From Agrypnia vestita (taxonomy: Eukaryota; Arthropoda; Insecta; Trichoptera; Phryganeidae), in contig JADDOH010000460.1 of assembly GCA_016648135.1 (NCBI GenBank), positions 1 to 64,000 on the forward strand: a stretch of DNA of 64,000 nucleotides, read 5' to 3'. How positions within the stretch are numbered: position 1 is the first letter of the stretch; every line of letters begins with the position of its first letter. The translations under genes were made by a program, and so were the position numbers. Below, piece after piece: positions 43,485 to 55,299 of the stretch. Under the pieces are notes generated by a model. It made no database searches. It was not told the DNA's origin and saw only the letters and a list, made by a program, of their open reading frames with translations.

Positions 43485-43649
43485 AATATAGGTTTGAGTC
43501 CAACACAACAATGTTGCCATAATTTTACATCAGGACGCTGTGGGAGAAGAAATTAATAAGTGCATACGAAATAATATTTTTTCTATAAGATTTAAATACA
43601 GCATTAGTAGGTACCTACTTATTTCATGTAATTTTAGTTGTGACATGAG

Positions 43650-43870
43650 AATTGTGAGGTTACGTTTGCGATAGTACTCGTGCTTTCAGACCAGAAATAC
43701 TTTGGAGATCCGTTTAAAGCTCTGTCAGAGCAGACGGCCTGGATAGGAAGGAACGCATAAATTAATCCCTTTTCCAAAGGCGCTGCAGACATCGGACACC
43801 ACAAATAAAGATATTTACATTGAGAGAGATGTGTGAAAATACAAATCTCCTTATTTGAGTACGACGAATA
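43650..43870. other. Balanced-composition island
   Basis: A non-repetitive block with AAAGGCGCTGCAGACATCG. No exon structure. Possible conserved noncoding DNA. Confidence 0.25.
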
Positions 43871-44289
43871 CTGATTAACAATCTTAAGATCCCAATATTG
43901 CTATTTTCGGAATACGGCCGATTATAAGTTGGTTTCGTTTGAATACTATCATTACATGTGAGGCACTAACGTTTGCAGTTACGGTGTATTTATTGTACAA
44001 TAAAGCCTAGAAATAGGCACTACGGCCCCTATGTTTATTGTTGGGCTTAAAACCGTTAAGTAGATAAACGTGACATTTCATTACCAATTTTATTTTATTT
44101 GCCAGTTATCTTCACGGTTTAAAACAGAAATATAGATTTGAAATATTAACTGGTAATTGGTAAAATAGTTGTATCCGAGAACACATTCTTATTGTGAAGT
44201 TGCAATTTTTTCAGAACAAAGTTCTGTAAAATTTAAAACCAAATTAATTAATCAATTAGAAAGATATACAGCTAGTGGCGAAATAAATA

Positions 44290-45065
44290 ACGATGGTGTA
44301 TTTGTGACCTTTTGGTTAGTTGTTCTGCCATTTGGGTATTTTTAAGTGGCTTTGGCCATGTCGTGAGATGCTGCAAAGCTTATCAGGTGTTCTCCGTTCT
44401 CGTTTGAGTATGGGTGAATGTTTGTGTTGTTATGTTTTCCAATTGTTGGTGGTTAGCTCGTTTGTTTTCCAGAAAGCCTGTCTCCTTTATGTAGTGCCTT
44501 TCGTAACAGTTTTAATACATGCATTAGTCTCCTTTTTCAAAGATCCCATTTCCCTGTCATCTAATTTTTAGTGCCATGATGTCTGCTTTATACGTATTTA
44601 GTTGATCTATTAGGTCTAGAGAGCGCCAAGTTGTGTAGTGACTTAAATTTTAAAATCGTGTGCCTTTTTACGTTTGTCGGGTCCATTATCCTTATTCCGT
44701 TCCGATGTTTTCCGAGGCCTTTCTCGAGGTATCGTAACATTTTTTTTTATGGGGAGTTGTTAGCCCTACGCTTAACCCCCAACCTGGAGGCCCAGGGCTT
44801 TCTGTTGGGTGTTCCTTCCCTTAGCTGGCTGGTTCCCGTTTTATTCGCCCTCTCTCTATCTCCTGTGATGTTATAATGGTGGTCATCACATTGCCCGGGG
44901 TTCAGGGGGTTTTCTGATGACCACTCGTGGATGCTAGAGAGTTGGACCTATTCGTGTTGCTGATGGTATACAACGTGGCGTTAGGCAGCATTTTATAGGC
45001 ACCTTCCTTCCAGCAGAGAGTGTACCACTGCGACCCTACCAGTCGTCAATCAAAGGAAACATATA
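44290..45065 (-). pseudogene. RTE-like element: leader and decayed endonuclease domain
   Basis: On the minus strand a leader (ACCATCAGCAACACG near 44960, then GGCCTCCAGGTTGGGGGTTA) precedes a frame with LDLIDQLNTYKADIMAL (near 44600), QGNGIFEKGD and ETGFLENKRA. These fit the 'l...l..y..Di.alqE.rw.g.g......' core of the apurinic-type endonuclease in RTE ORF2. Stops interrupt it. The reverse-transcriptase part is missing. The leader is related to the sequence at 27000-27250. Confidence 0.6.
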
Positions 45066-46184
45066 CATACGAGTATGTTGCATCATACATAGATCTTCGA
45101 GTGCTAATGTTTAACGGATGTTTGTGACTATGTTGGCTATTCTTTGTTTACTGCCCGGAAAAGAAATTCCGATGTCTGGCGCGCGGTTCTCCTTCTAACT
45201 TGTTCGTAGAGTGTTCATTGTGCAAAGTGCAGTGTCTCATAACGTGTCCAATTATCCAAGTCCCTTCACTTTATGACCGGGGTGATTTCATTGTCTTCAT
45301 TCTCCCAAGTAAGTACATTTTAATTTCTTTCTCTATGAGTCCAGCCTTAGAGTATATACAATCCAATACTCTAAGAGTCCAGCTTATTTTAAGCATGTGT
45401 TTGTAGTTTTAATTTTTTTTTGATATTTAAAATACCTTAAAAATTTTCAATCGGTGCATGTTTATTGAGAGTCAAGCTGTCCAAACAAATTGTCCCGTAC
45501 AAATTTAATCTTTTTTTAGGAATAATATTATTATATATATATTTTAAAACATCTAGATTATTCCATGTTTTCCATTCATGTTTTCCAAATAAGCCTGTAT
45601 ACGCCTATTGAAATTAAATATCATTAAAAAAAATTGAAAAAATATAATCGTCATGTATTGACTTTAAAATCAGATTTTCAAGTTTTTTTATTTTAAAAAT
45701 AGCTTACAATTTCATACATAAATAATATAATAATAAATATGTAAACAGTATTGATACTCGGCGATGGTTGTTTTAACACCTGCTTGAGGATACATCGCTA
45801 AGTACTTAACAGTAGTAAAATACGCATCCTGGTTGAAAGTCGAGAGTTTAATGTCGCTTTTAAGTTGTCATTTCCCCGATATTTTCCAATTGGCTGACGG
45901 GTCGTTAAATGGCCTACCGTTACCTGTCGTAAAATAGACCAACATTACATGCGCGCTCCGAGTAGGTACTGGGTTTATGTGCTTTTACTAGCACACGCTG
46001 CTATTGTTTAACCTTCCTTTGTCTTATTATTTATTAGTTTTAACATCAAAATTTAAATTCGACGATAAAAAATAATTTAAAATACCTGTAAAATCTATTG
46101 CACTAATTGTACACATTTTACAAATTCACTAGCTGTCACCCGTCAAAAATCGTCGGTTCGCATCTTTTTGGCGGTCCACGGAGA
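45066..46184. other. Intergenic, no gene seen
   Basis: AT-rich in the middle. Around 45100-45300 and 45830-45980 it is less biased but has no exon-like frame. Confidence 0.45.
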
Positions 46185-46297
46185 GGCGGCCGGTTCGGGT
46201 TTGCTGGCCCAGGGTGCAAGCCCCATCTCCGGCCGTTAAATTTGTTGTTTTTAGCCGTGAATTCAAATGAAATTACGGATAGACATACAGACAGACA

Positions 46298-46331
<34 letters not shown>

Positions 46332-46350
46332 GGTACAAACAACAAAATTA
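46185..46350 (+). repeat. Repeat R6, copy 1, with (ACAG)n tract
   Basis: GGGTTTGCTGGCCCAGGGTG, TTTAGCCGTGAATTCAAATG, ATTACGGATAGACATACAGA and then CAGACAGACGGACGGACGGA. An inverted copy lies at 46600-46745. The tetranucleotide tract probably marks a 3' end. The mirror-image open frames are artefacts. Confidence 0.75.
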
Positions 46351-46599
46351 TAATGTTTGATTAATCGTTACAGATCGGTTGTTTAGTTTTCTTTGTATTG
46401 GTAGGTGCTAGATATTTCTCATTTTATATTAGAATTCTTTAGGTAGGTACCTATACATCTTTCCATTTGTTTCGTTGTGTTGGTGTTTATGGGTATAAAC
46501 ACAAACACAACGAAAAAATGTGTGACGAACAACGAAAAAATGTACTTCTTAACCCGAAAGATGTTTACCGTGCAAAGCATTAAAAAAAAATTCAATATT

Positions 46600-46745
46600 G
46601 TTACAAAACCCAATTATAATAATTTCATTGTCTGTCCGTTTGTCCGTCTGTCTGCCTATGAATGCGTGCAGCGTCCGTAATTATGATCGAATTCATGGCT
46701 AAAAAAACGAAATTATAATGAACCCCGGGCCAGCAAACCCGAAGG
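46600..46745 (-). repeat. Repeat R6, copy 2 (inverted)
   Basis: The reverse complement of the copy at 46185: TTAGCCATGAATTCGATCAT, ATTACGGACGCTGCACGC and GGCAGACAGACGGACAAACG. The two copies face each other about 250 bp apart. Confidence 0.7.
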
Positions 46746-46754
46746 CGGTAACCT

Positions 46755-46872
46755 GCATTACCTGTTATCTGCCAAAATACCCCTAACTCAAATGTCATAA
46801 TTTTCACACTTTATCTACTATAGTGTACATCTGCGGAAAATATTTCAGGTTTGATACTATAAAGTCTGGCGG
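46755..46872 (+). repeat. R5 element, half copy
   Basis: CATTACCTGTTATCTGCC, ACTCAAATGTCATAATTTTC and TGCGGAAAATATTTCAGGTT match the right arm of 41953-42506. It stops after AAGTCTGGCGGTC. Confidence 0.8.
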
Positions 46873-46879
46873 TCAAATA

Positions 46880-47170
46880 ATGATTATCATTTTCCAAATG
46901 TTTTCTGACTCACGCGCGGAGTGGGCCGAACGAACAACCCACCCGCGAGTATTTTGTACCGAGTCTCAAATTAAATCGAGCACACGGTGCTGCGTTCGAG
47001 CCATCGACTGATCAAATAGCAATTTCATCCGCATCAGGCGTAATTTCATGTAATGTCTGAATCGATTTTACACCGTGCCGCGCCGGGACCTCACATGGAA
47101 GCGGCACCGCCACTTCAAACGGGGACCTAATCAATTACACCGCAGAGCAAAACATCTCAATAGTCTACTG
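46880..47170. other. Balanced-composition island (possible conserved noncoding DNA)
   Basis: Non-repetitive, with CACGCGCGGAGTGGGCC, ATCGACTGATCAAATAGC, TAATCAATTACACCGC and several CpG. The plus frame 47075-47287 is basic and lacks support. Confidence 0.35.
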
Positions 47171-47604
47171 AAAAATAAAACAAAACGGGTTTGGGCGCTT
47201 AGATTAAAATATGCCGAAAAAAATCACCCTGTATTGCGGGCGACTTCCAGAATACAAAATAGTTGTGGCTTAATAATTTATAAATAGCTTGGTAGTGGTC
47301 GCTTCGTTGCCAATCGTCAATAGACTGAATCTCTCACCTGCTGGATTCCCTCTGAGGATGGACAATTTTGCCCTTCTATCTGGTGAACGAAGTAAGGTAC
47401 CTAAAAATATTTGATTTAAAATATATACGAAATAAAAAAGGGGACTTAATATATGTATTGTTTATTCAGTACATATGTTACAGACAAAGTGTAAATTTTG
47501 ATAATGTATACATTAACTAACATAACATAGTTAGTGCATACATATGCTAGTTAATGTAAACATTATGGAAATTTTACACTTTTCATGTAATATATACGTA
47601 ATAT

Positions 47605-47985
47605 AAACGGTATAAAAGCAAAGGCAGTATAATATAATTATGCTATGCTGAACAATATTACTCTGGATATCGATCTGTTACATGTCTCTGAGAGAGTATT
47701 CTGAAGCAGGATTCTCCTACACCTTTGATGTCAATGATTTTATGTATGTTTAATTTTTGCTTTTGTTTATATACGCTTATATAATTCTAACTTATTTATA
47801 ACATTTACGAATTAAATTTTGTGTTTGTAATGTAAATTTTATATAAACAAATAAATATATTGAAATTGAAAATTGAATAATTAAAATTAAAAAAATAATT
47901 TAAAAAAATTAAAAATATGTTTTGAATGCCGAGGATGAATAATTTAGTATTTACCGAATTCGATATTTTATAGGAAATATAGCTC
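47605..47985 (+). repeat. Dispersed repeat family R7
   Basis: AAAAGCAAAGGCAGTA then GTTTTGAATGCCGAGGATGA and CGAATTCGATATTTTATAGG. Related pieces: 54733-54865 and 61785-61850 (AAAAGCAAAGGCAGCAATAT). Identity unknown. Confidence 0.6.
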
Positions 47986-48505
47986 TATCCCAACCAAAGA
48001 ATGTTTGCAATTCACAACTAAAAGCAGAGACAGCAATATCAAGCATGTTCTCTAACTTTTTCATAAAGGTCACTACTGCTTGATATTTCAACGCCCAAGT
48101 AGGCTTGAATCGCATTACTTGCTCTATTGTTTTATTATCTACAAGCAGTTAAGCAATCGGCTATCACCGACTATGTGCTGCTACGCCCTGCGGGGGCTAT
48201 CTGGCTCAAAAAACTATTTTAAAATTCCACCACAACAAACGTGAAAATACGAAAATTACAGGGGTATTTAATTATGCATGAATAAATATTTGAACTGCAG
48301 TGTAAATGTGCCTTAAATAGTTGTGAGAGGAGATATTCTTCCTCTTTGACTCATTCCCCTTCTCTAAAGAACTAATTTGGTTAACCTCTGTGCATATTTA
48401 TACCCCATTTAAGATATTGCTTGTAGTTAAAATGTGAAAGACATGTTTAAAAAGAAATACTTTAAAAATCTTATAACGCATTATTTTTAGTATTCACATC
48501 GTTAA

Positions 48506-48766
48506 CTCTCGGACGAATTTTGGAAGGCGCCCGGCATCACACACGATGAGTTGGCTCAAAAAAATGCCACGGTAGTCAATCCTGAATACATTTACTTTGA
48601 CAAATGGATTCGGGAATCTTTTTGGGCATAGTTAATCAAGAAAGGTCGCCATACACCCCCATTCACTAATAGTTTACAACCGGACCAATTTGCTCAAATG
48701 GTATGCAGTCATTAGGAGACACGATTTGAAAAACGACGTAAACCTCTTCTGTTTGACTGCCTTTGA
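48506..48766 (+). pseudogene. Decayed unknown protein-coding remnant (86 codons, two stops)
   Basis: A single frame reads LSDEFWKAPGITHDELAQKN, ATVVNPEYIYFDKWIRESFW, a TAG, LIKKGRHTPPFTNSLQPDQF, AQMVCSH, a TAG, then RKPLLFDCL before TGA. The mixed charged/aromatic composition is unlike the low-complexity frames around it. Both internal stops are TAG, one base from CAG or TGG. I do not recognise the family; a dead transposon protein or processed pseudogene is likely. Confidence 0.45.
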
Positions 48767-49948
48767 TAAAATACCTATTATTAAGTATTATTAATATTGT
48801 TTATTGTACGTTTTTATTTTATTATTTATTATATCCTACTCTCAGGCTATATGTAGACCATTTTTAAATTTATGAATAGGTACTTAGTATAATTTGATCC
48901 ATAATGCTTGGCAATATTAGCAATTTACGATTTATGTATTTTTCTAACAATTTGTAGTTAGACACATATTTTAGAAATAAATTATTTAAAAGCCAATTAA
49001 ACAATATCGAATCATATTATTTTCGTTTTACCATGCTTATATTAGCTTCACCCGTCAGTATGTTTGTCCGCTTGTCTGTTTATAATCGATATTTCACCCG
49101 CTTACCAATGAATGTCCAATCGAGCTAAAATTTTGCACACATTATAATACACGATGACAATAAATGAATCAATTATCAGATTCACTAATTTAGCCATCAT
49201 AATTAATTGTTAAAGTCTTATATGGGAAATAAGTTAGTGAGCTCGCCAAAAAAAGATGTCGCTAGTTTCCTACTGAAGTAATTTTGTATGATATTATATA
49301 CCGCACTTCGCAAGCGCATTAAAAAAATGAGTTGCAAATGAGTTGATGACCTCACCAAAAGTGGTTTTGTACGCTGCGTAATATTAAAAAAATATATATA
49401 AATTAATATTACATAAATTTAAAAAAAAAAAAAACACAAAGTGTATATTAAAAGTAAAAAAATAATATTCGGACAATTTTTTTTTGCTTCACTCTCCAAA
49501 TAAAAGCGTGGGTGCTTTCCCTCCATCTATATCAATCAATCATCGGAGAAAGATTTTTTTTGTTATATAACAATCAAGTGGATGATGTTCCGAAGAAACA
49601 TTTTTCAAAAAGCCATAAAAAAGAGTAATCTCTTTTGTCAAAAATTTGAGTACCTACTGGAAAACTGGAATGCTGTGGAAATCTGTAATTTGATTATTTT
49701 CATCATCATTATTGGTTCTGCAACCCTTAGTGAGTCTTTTTTTAGTACCTAATTGTATAAATAAATTCTCTAAACAGCAAAGCAGTTTATTTGTGCAAGT
49801 ACATATTACATGTTCATCTCAAATTTCGCTAGGTAATATATATTTCATATTCACAAAATAATAATGTCTTTAAAAAATTGTTCACTTTATTTTTATTAGT
49901 TTCATTTTCAAAACTAACTATTGGGAAGTTTGTTTAGTAGATTGATCG
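48767..49948. other. Intergenic, no gene seen
   Basis: AT-rich. It has CAATCGAGCTAAAATTTTGC at 49121, part of a dispersed phrase seen inverted at 16360, and an A-run near 49415. Confidence 0.5.
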
Positions 49949-50132
49949 AGTAGCTTGTTGGTGTAGTGGTCATGTCGCTCGCCTAGTGATCTGGCGGTCG
50001 GTAGTTCGAGTCCCGTTCCAGGACACTAGCAGGTTAGTCCCATTTTCAAAGCACTGGCGCTTGGCTTCGTTTGAAAATAGTAAGAATATTGATGTGCCAC
50101 TTATTGTGTTTGCGCATCTCTATTAAAAAAAA
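49949..50132 (+). mobile_element. tRNA-derived SINE (family S1), full copy
   Basis: The head GTAGCTTGTTGGTGTAGTGG (A-box-like) and B-box AGTTCGAGTCCC (50003-50014) are followed by the body with GCACTGGCGCTTGGCTTCG and an A-run ending at 50132. It is colinear with 4639-5545 and 40790-40985. Confidence 0.85.
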
Positions 50133-50673
50133 GATCTTTCATTGTTTGGCTTCCTCAAAAATTTTCCTTCACTGATCTATAAAACAAACTTCTGCCCATT
50201 TTCCATAAAATCCTGATTCAGCTGAAGGAAACGTACTATTTTCCAGTTGAATGTTGATATACAATATTACATTATTAATTTGTATTTATTTATTCTAGTT
50301 GACCCCTTATTTTATATACGACAGAAGCTGTTTCGATACGAGCTTTAAAATTACTGTGTGCATTTATTCCATTTTTTCTTTCATCTTGCACGTTATTTTT
50401 ATATTTCTGTACATGTTTATTAATATTTTTTATTTTCTGGTTATCATTTTTTTTACTTAAATAAAATAACTGCATAAACAAACCTACATGATTTTTAGTG
50501 TGCTTTATTTATTAAATATTACATTATTATAGTTTTCTTTTCACTTTTTCTAGTCTATTTAAACTATAAGAATATATAAATTTTATCTCTCTACCACTCC
50601 AAAAAGAGACCCTTTTGCTTGGAGAGGGAAAATGTATGAAAATGTATGTTGTTAATGAAATATTTGGTAATTA
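50133..50673. other. No gene seen
   Basis: AT-rich; the minus frame 50481-50290 is Lys/Asn-rich and unconvincing. Confidence 0.5.
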
Positions 50674-50961
50674 AGATAAATTATAGAAGGCTCATAGAGA
50701 CGAAACTATGAATATGAGAAGCGTGTGAGGAAGTTTTATACATAGATTTTCGCATCTGGTAATGATACGTCTATATTTTTTAAAGTGGAGTAACAAGCAA
50801 TGTACTTTTTAATGTACACATGAAATTATTACGAATTATTTTGACGTATATTCTAGAATACGATTGAAATTCAGTATTTTAAATTTTTTAACTCCATTAA
50901 TTCACCATATTATATATTATATATTGTAGCTTCGTTTCTGCGAGACTTCTATAATTTATCT
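50674..50961. mobile_element. R4-related 288-bp MITE
   Basis: The ends AGATAAATTATAGAAG and CTTCTATAATTTATCT are inverted over 16 bp and continue with imperfect CTC..AGAGACGAAAC. The interior has GGAAGTTTTATACATAG and GATACGTCTATATTTT, shared in part with 24535-24815. Confidence 0.75.
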
Positions 50962-51114
50962 GAATTAATAAATCACGCCTTAGGGAACAAAATCCAGTAA
51001 CTGCATTCTTAGAACATTCCTACATATAAACATATTTTTAAAATATTTGGTATTGATCTGAAGGCGATATAATGTTCGACAATGGCTACCTAACTCCGAA
51101 CTAAATATTACTAT

Positions 51115-51240
51115 ATACCTAACGACCTAGGTAGTGGCCAAGAGGCTTTCTTCGTACTAATTTATATATATATATATATATAAATATATATATATATGTA
51201 TGTACGTGTATGTATACAGCATTTAATTATCATGTAAAAT
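51115..51240 (+). repeat. Dispersed repeat R8 with (TA)n tract
   Basis: TAGGTAGTGGCCAAGAGGC resembles CCAGGTAGTGGCCGAGAGGC near 63513; both are followed by AATTTA and TGTATGTAT-type words. A (TA)n run at 51163-51198 is internal. Possibly a retroelement 3' UTR. Confidence 0.55.
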
Positions 51241-51363
51241 TATCCGCCTGGTGGGTGGTTGAGACTCGTAACCACTTTATTTCCGTGCATTGTGGAGAGA
51301 AGTTAACAAATTGTCTTCATTCCGGTCTTGTATTACACGGAGCACTCCGCCGTCTCCGAGCAG

Positions 51364-51584
51364 AGATCATTACCAGAGGAGTGGATGGCCCCAGCGGAGG
51401 CTGCGCGGCCGGCTCCACAAAGCGAGCTGCTAACGGCGGCGGATTGAATAGCTTTGTTAGAGACGCCATGATAACCGACTTAGACCTGGTACAGGAAGAA
51501 CTTTCTGTACTAAATGATGCACTGAAAATTTCTAATGACGCAGTCAGCAGAATATTACAAATTAGATTGAATGATGACTGGTAA
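51364..51584 (+). CDS. Candidate 3'-terminal coding exon, unknown protein
   Basis: After a possible acceptor (GTCTCCGAGCAG ending at 51363) the frame reads ITRGVDGPSGGCAAGSTKRA, ANGGGLNSFVRDAMITDLDL, VQEELSVLNDALKISNDAVS, RILQIRLNDDW and stops at 51584. A Gly/Ala-rich linker leads to an amphipathic, probably coiled-coil helix. AATAAA follows 17 bases after the stop (51601-51606). The frame is open back to 51210, but that part crosses repeat R8, so I place the exon start at the AG. I do not recognise the family and found no partner exon upstream. An intron-containing gene to the left, or a chance frame, are both possible. Confidence 0.35.
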
Positions 51585-51606
51585 ATTACAACTAAGTTGT
51601 AATAAA

Positions 51607-53076
51607 AATATGGCAATGACATGTGTATAGAAACTCTGCCGTAGTCGCATACGATGTGTAACATTTGACATCTCACAATTGAAAATATCAATTGAACAGC
51701 GACAGAAATTAACATCAAAATTTAAAAAGGCTAATACCTATATATTTATTTATTAGTAAATACAAGTAAAGATAATGTATGTGCATTTATTTATTATTGA
51801 ATTTTGACGGACTAGGTAGGTACCTTATATCTACATACGCATTTTTATTTAGAAATGTGTTTGGTCAATTATATGTTTTTATTTATTTTCATGGATGGCG
51901 GTAGTGTGCCGCTATACATATTATATGAAAAATTTGAATGAATATTTAAAAATAATCACATAAATTACATACAATTTGAGAATGTAAATCATTAAGGGTA
52001 GTTATTGTTTATATTCATCTAAAAATAAATAAGTATTTATTGGATAGCTTCGAAGATATACCTAAGCCAAAATATATCAAAGTTACAATAGTCACACGCT
52101 TGACACCAGACGCGCAACATATATACTAAATCAGAAACGTTAAATGTTGGAAGTGTGCGTCTTCGCTGTGATGGCACTTGCTGGACATTGATTTGTTCGA
52201 TAATTTTTTTCCGTTGCGCGCGCTCATTGGTCTAATGAAATTGCGCGCGCTTCCCGGCGTCTTATTTCCTGTTACGTATTTCCGTCCCACTTTATGAAAT
52301 CACTGCCACAGATTGCAGGAAAGCGAGAGGAAAGATGTTACACATCGAAAACTCAGAAACTGGGTGATCGTACAATCATAATTTACTTTCAACATTAAAT
52401 TACATCGTTTTCTCGATATTTTAGAAAATCAGCACAGATTCAACAAAACACGCTTTCAAACCCAAAACAAAAGCGAAACGATGCTAACCAATCTCAACAC
52501 AAGCTTTCTATTGCTTGAAACGTTCCATTTCTCTGTGTTTCAAATAATTTGAAAATAATACAATGTATCTAGGTAGGTAGGTACTTTTAAATGTGCTAAT
52601 TTTCCTTACATTTAGTAACGTATTACAAATTATAACTTTTATGATAAATCTCAAATAAATATTTTAAATTAAATCATTATCTTATACCTATCCATAGGTA
52701 TATAGAAGGGAAGGCATCATATTTCTACTGCTAAGCATGTAAATAGTTAAAATTATATTATATAATTATATTTTTATATAGATATATTTTTGTTTGTGAA
52801 ATATTGTATTTTCTAAAATATATATTTTATTTTTATTTCTTGTAGAACATTTGAAGCATTTTTGTTATTTAGAAAAATAGAAAATTTCCAGTCCTAAACA
52901 ATTTTATAACGTTTTCGTTCCATATGAACTATTTTAAATATTTGATTATTATGAAATTATTTTTCACGTGCTCTTAAATGTAATAAGACCTTTTTTGTAT
53001 GATTTTGTCCGTAATAACATGTCTTGCACGTGCTCATTACATGTGTGAGCCGTGTGTGACATTATAATGTAACAAC
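51607..53076. other. No gene seen; GC direct repeat near 52.2 kb
   Basis: Mostly AT-rich. At 52214-52223 and 52241-52250 TTGCGCGCGC occurs twice, flanking TCATTGGTCTAATG, which contains an inverted CCAAT word. A promoter is possible but no transcript start or exon is visible. Confidence 0.4.
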
Positions 53077-53480
53077 TCACCGAAGCCTACAAAATATTCC
53101 ATATTCTACAGAGATTGAACTTTGACAATAAAATTTCAAAAAAAAACCATGGGAAAACGGATCACACCGTAGGCAGAGAGGATAGTGTGCCACATTATTA
53201 TGTCCTGACACCACTCTTGCTTCATACACATTCATAAATCTTCGCATGCAAACTAGACGATCGTCGAGGCTTCTAACAGGACCATCTTCCAATGTCTGGT
53301 TAATCTGGTCATGCCACGTCTTCCGCTGTCGCCCTCTCTTTCTAGTGCCGTCAACAATCGCTTTATATATCTTTCTTACCATTATTTTCTCATTCATTCG
53401 CTCAACATGACCAAAACCATCTTAGGGATCCTTTTTAATTCTATTAACTATGCTAAGATCAGCTTTACATTCGTTCCTAA
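53077..53480 (-). pseudogene. RTE-like ORF2 C-terminus (family A)
   Basis: The minus strand gives [14 protein letters not shown], a stop, GFGHVERMNEKIMVRKIYKA, IVDGTRKRGRQRKTWHDQIN, QTLEDGPVRSLDDRLVCMRR, FMNVYEARVV, then AHYPLCLRCDPFSHG. It is the best-preserved copy of the family also at 6140-6606. It is truncated upstream. Confidence 0.8.
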
Positions 53481-53574
53481 TATCTTCATTAATCTTCATT
53501 TAATATTTCCAATTGGAATTGGAAGGTTTTTATCATTTTGTTTGACTTGTATTAAAAGGAATGAATTTTTCATA

Positions 53575-53790
53575 TTAGATATAAGTTACAGTCATGATAG
53601 TCCAAAATTTTTCAAAAAATAAGTCAGAAATATTGAAAAAAATGCTAACTTTGATTCGCATATCTCCTTAACTATTTATATCAGGTCATGGTTGCTTAAA
53701 CATTTTAGACTCAACATTAGCAGGAATATTTATACTGGTCAATCTTCTGCTGCTAGCTCTGGTACACCCTGTATATACCCATTACATTTT
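53575..53790 (-). repeat. Dispersed repeat family R1, copy with ACAGGGTGT end
   Basis: On the minus strand TATACAGGGTGTACCAGAGC starts the copy, followed by GAGTCTAAAATGTTTAAGC, GGAGATATGCGAATCAAAG and TTCTGACTTATTTTTTG. The ACAGGGTGT end flanked by TA suggests a mariner-like nonautonomous element. Confidence 0.65.
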
Positions 53791-54044
53791 ATATATCACT
53801 AGTATTATAATTAAATATACCTATGTACACTTATATGGAATATGTGAAACTGCACTAACCTCCCCACATACTGGAATATATACATAAATAAATATAAATT
53901 AAGTATGTGAATTCCGCTCCGAGCGTCCAAAATGAAGTTCGCCAAAAATCTACATTTTATTATTGTTAATTAAGTGTCGTGCATAAATATATTTTTTCAA
54001 ACGCTCGTAATTTGTTAACGTTTGAAGATGCATTTTGCGACTGT

Positions 54045-54265
54045 CATTATTTGTTCCAGATGTTTCCATTTTACGATGCCACCGAAGTGTGGAGAACGAC
54101 CCGACCCGAAGGTAACGCTAGATGGCGCCAGTTGCCTCCCGTTCGGGGTAACTGCATCCGGACGAACAATGTTGGATTTATGGATATTAAATTGAGGACA
54201 TATTTTATTAGCTGGGACCCTTTTAGACCGACCGAAAAATGCCGGCTGTAAATTCCGAAGAAATT
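54045..54265 (+). other. Balanced island with exon-like segment
   Basis: TTATTTGTTCCAG before 54060 looks like an acceptor and AAG|GTAACG at 54110 like a donor. They bound 50 bp (54060-54109) that are open in two frames (e.g. MFPFYDATEVWRTTRPE). No family is recognised and no neighbouring exon found. It may equally be conserved noncoding DNA. Confidence 0.25.
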
Positions 54266-55299
54266 AGCGGTAGTTCTTTGATTGTTTTTAGGTTTCATTT
54301 TTTTGGCCACTGTGCGGCTTTATAGAGTTATAATAGCATGGAAAAATATGTATTTTTTACTCCGGTAGAATTCTATTTCAATTCAATTAATTTTTGTATA
54401 TTACAATTGCATAATTTTTTTTTTTTTTTTACTATCTTGGTACATGACATAGGAGATGGAGCCGCTCATCTCACTAGGAAGAACCTGTGCCCAGATGAGC
54501 AGCTGAACAATATAGTGAGAACAAAAAATAATAAAGATATACAAAAATACTATATAACTATAATATATATAAAGATAAAACAAAATACTATATAACTATA
54601 AGATTAATTAATTAATTAATTGAGTATATAAATATAAAATGTGGATAATAATATTCATATCGTATATATTCAGTATATATTCAACAGTATATATTCAAAT
54701 TGTAACTCTTATAAATAATAAAAAAAAAGAAAAGGCAGCAATATAAAAAAAATAATTAATGCAGTCATTGAGGATTACCTACTAATTAAGAATGTACTGA
54801 ATTCGAGATTTTATAGAAAATATAGCCTATAAATTTATAGGAAACAAGATTTCGGAAGGGATAGATGATTTTATTTTATTTTATTTTGGGAAACATACAG
54901 TACAATGTAATAAAATTACATAATATCGTAAAAATATTCATTAAAAATATCATAACAAATATTAATATATGAATTAGCTTATATATAAATAACACGTATG
55001 ATGAATCATATATATAAAATTATTCATATCAAGGGTCTAGGAGAATTCTCTTTCAGAAAACCCTCTCAGAGATGTGGAACAGATCAATGTCCAAAGCGAT
55101 ATTGTTCAGCATAACGATAGCTCTTCCAACAGGCATAACCATCGGCAGGTGGTATTCAACGAATTTTTTATTTTGTACTTTCCATTTTCCATTTTTAATT
55201 TTGATATGTTTTCTTTTCTAATTTTACTTGTATGTTTGGCAAGATATATACATATATGGCAAAATGAGAATCTATTTTCAACAATCTAAAATGAAGACC
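54266..55299. other. No gene seen; repeat R7 fragment inside
   Basis: AT-rich, with T-runs at 54416-54430, ATTAATTAATTAATTAATT at 54604-54621 and an R7 fragment at 54733-54865 (AAAGGCAGCAATAT, GAATTCGAGATTTTATAG). Confidence 0.5.

Noticed and set aside
46107..46364. Frames with Asp-Arg-His-Thr or Ser-Val-Cys-Leu repeats
   Set aside because: Translation of an ACAG/GACG simple repeat on both strands.
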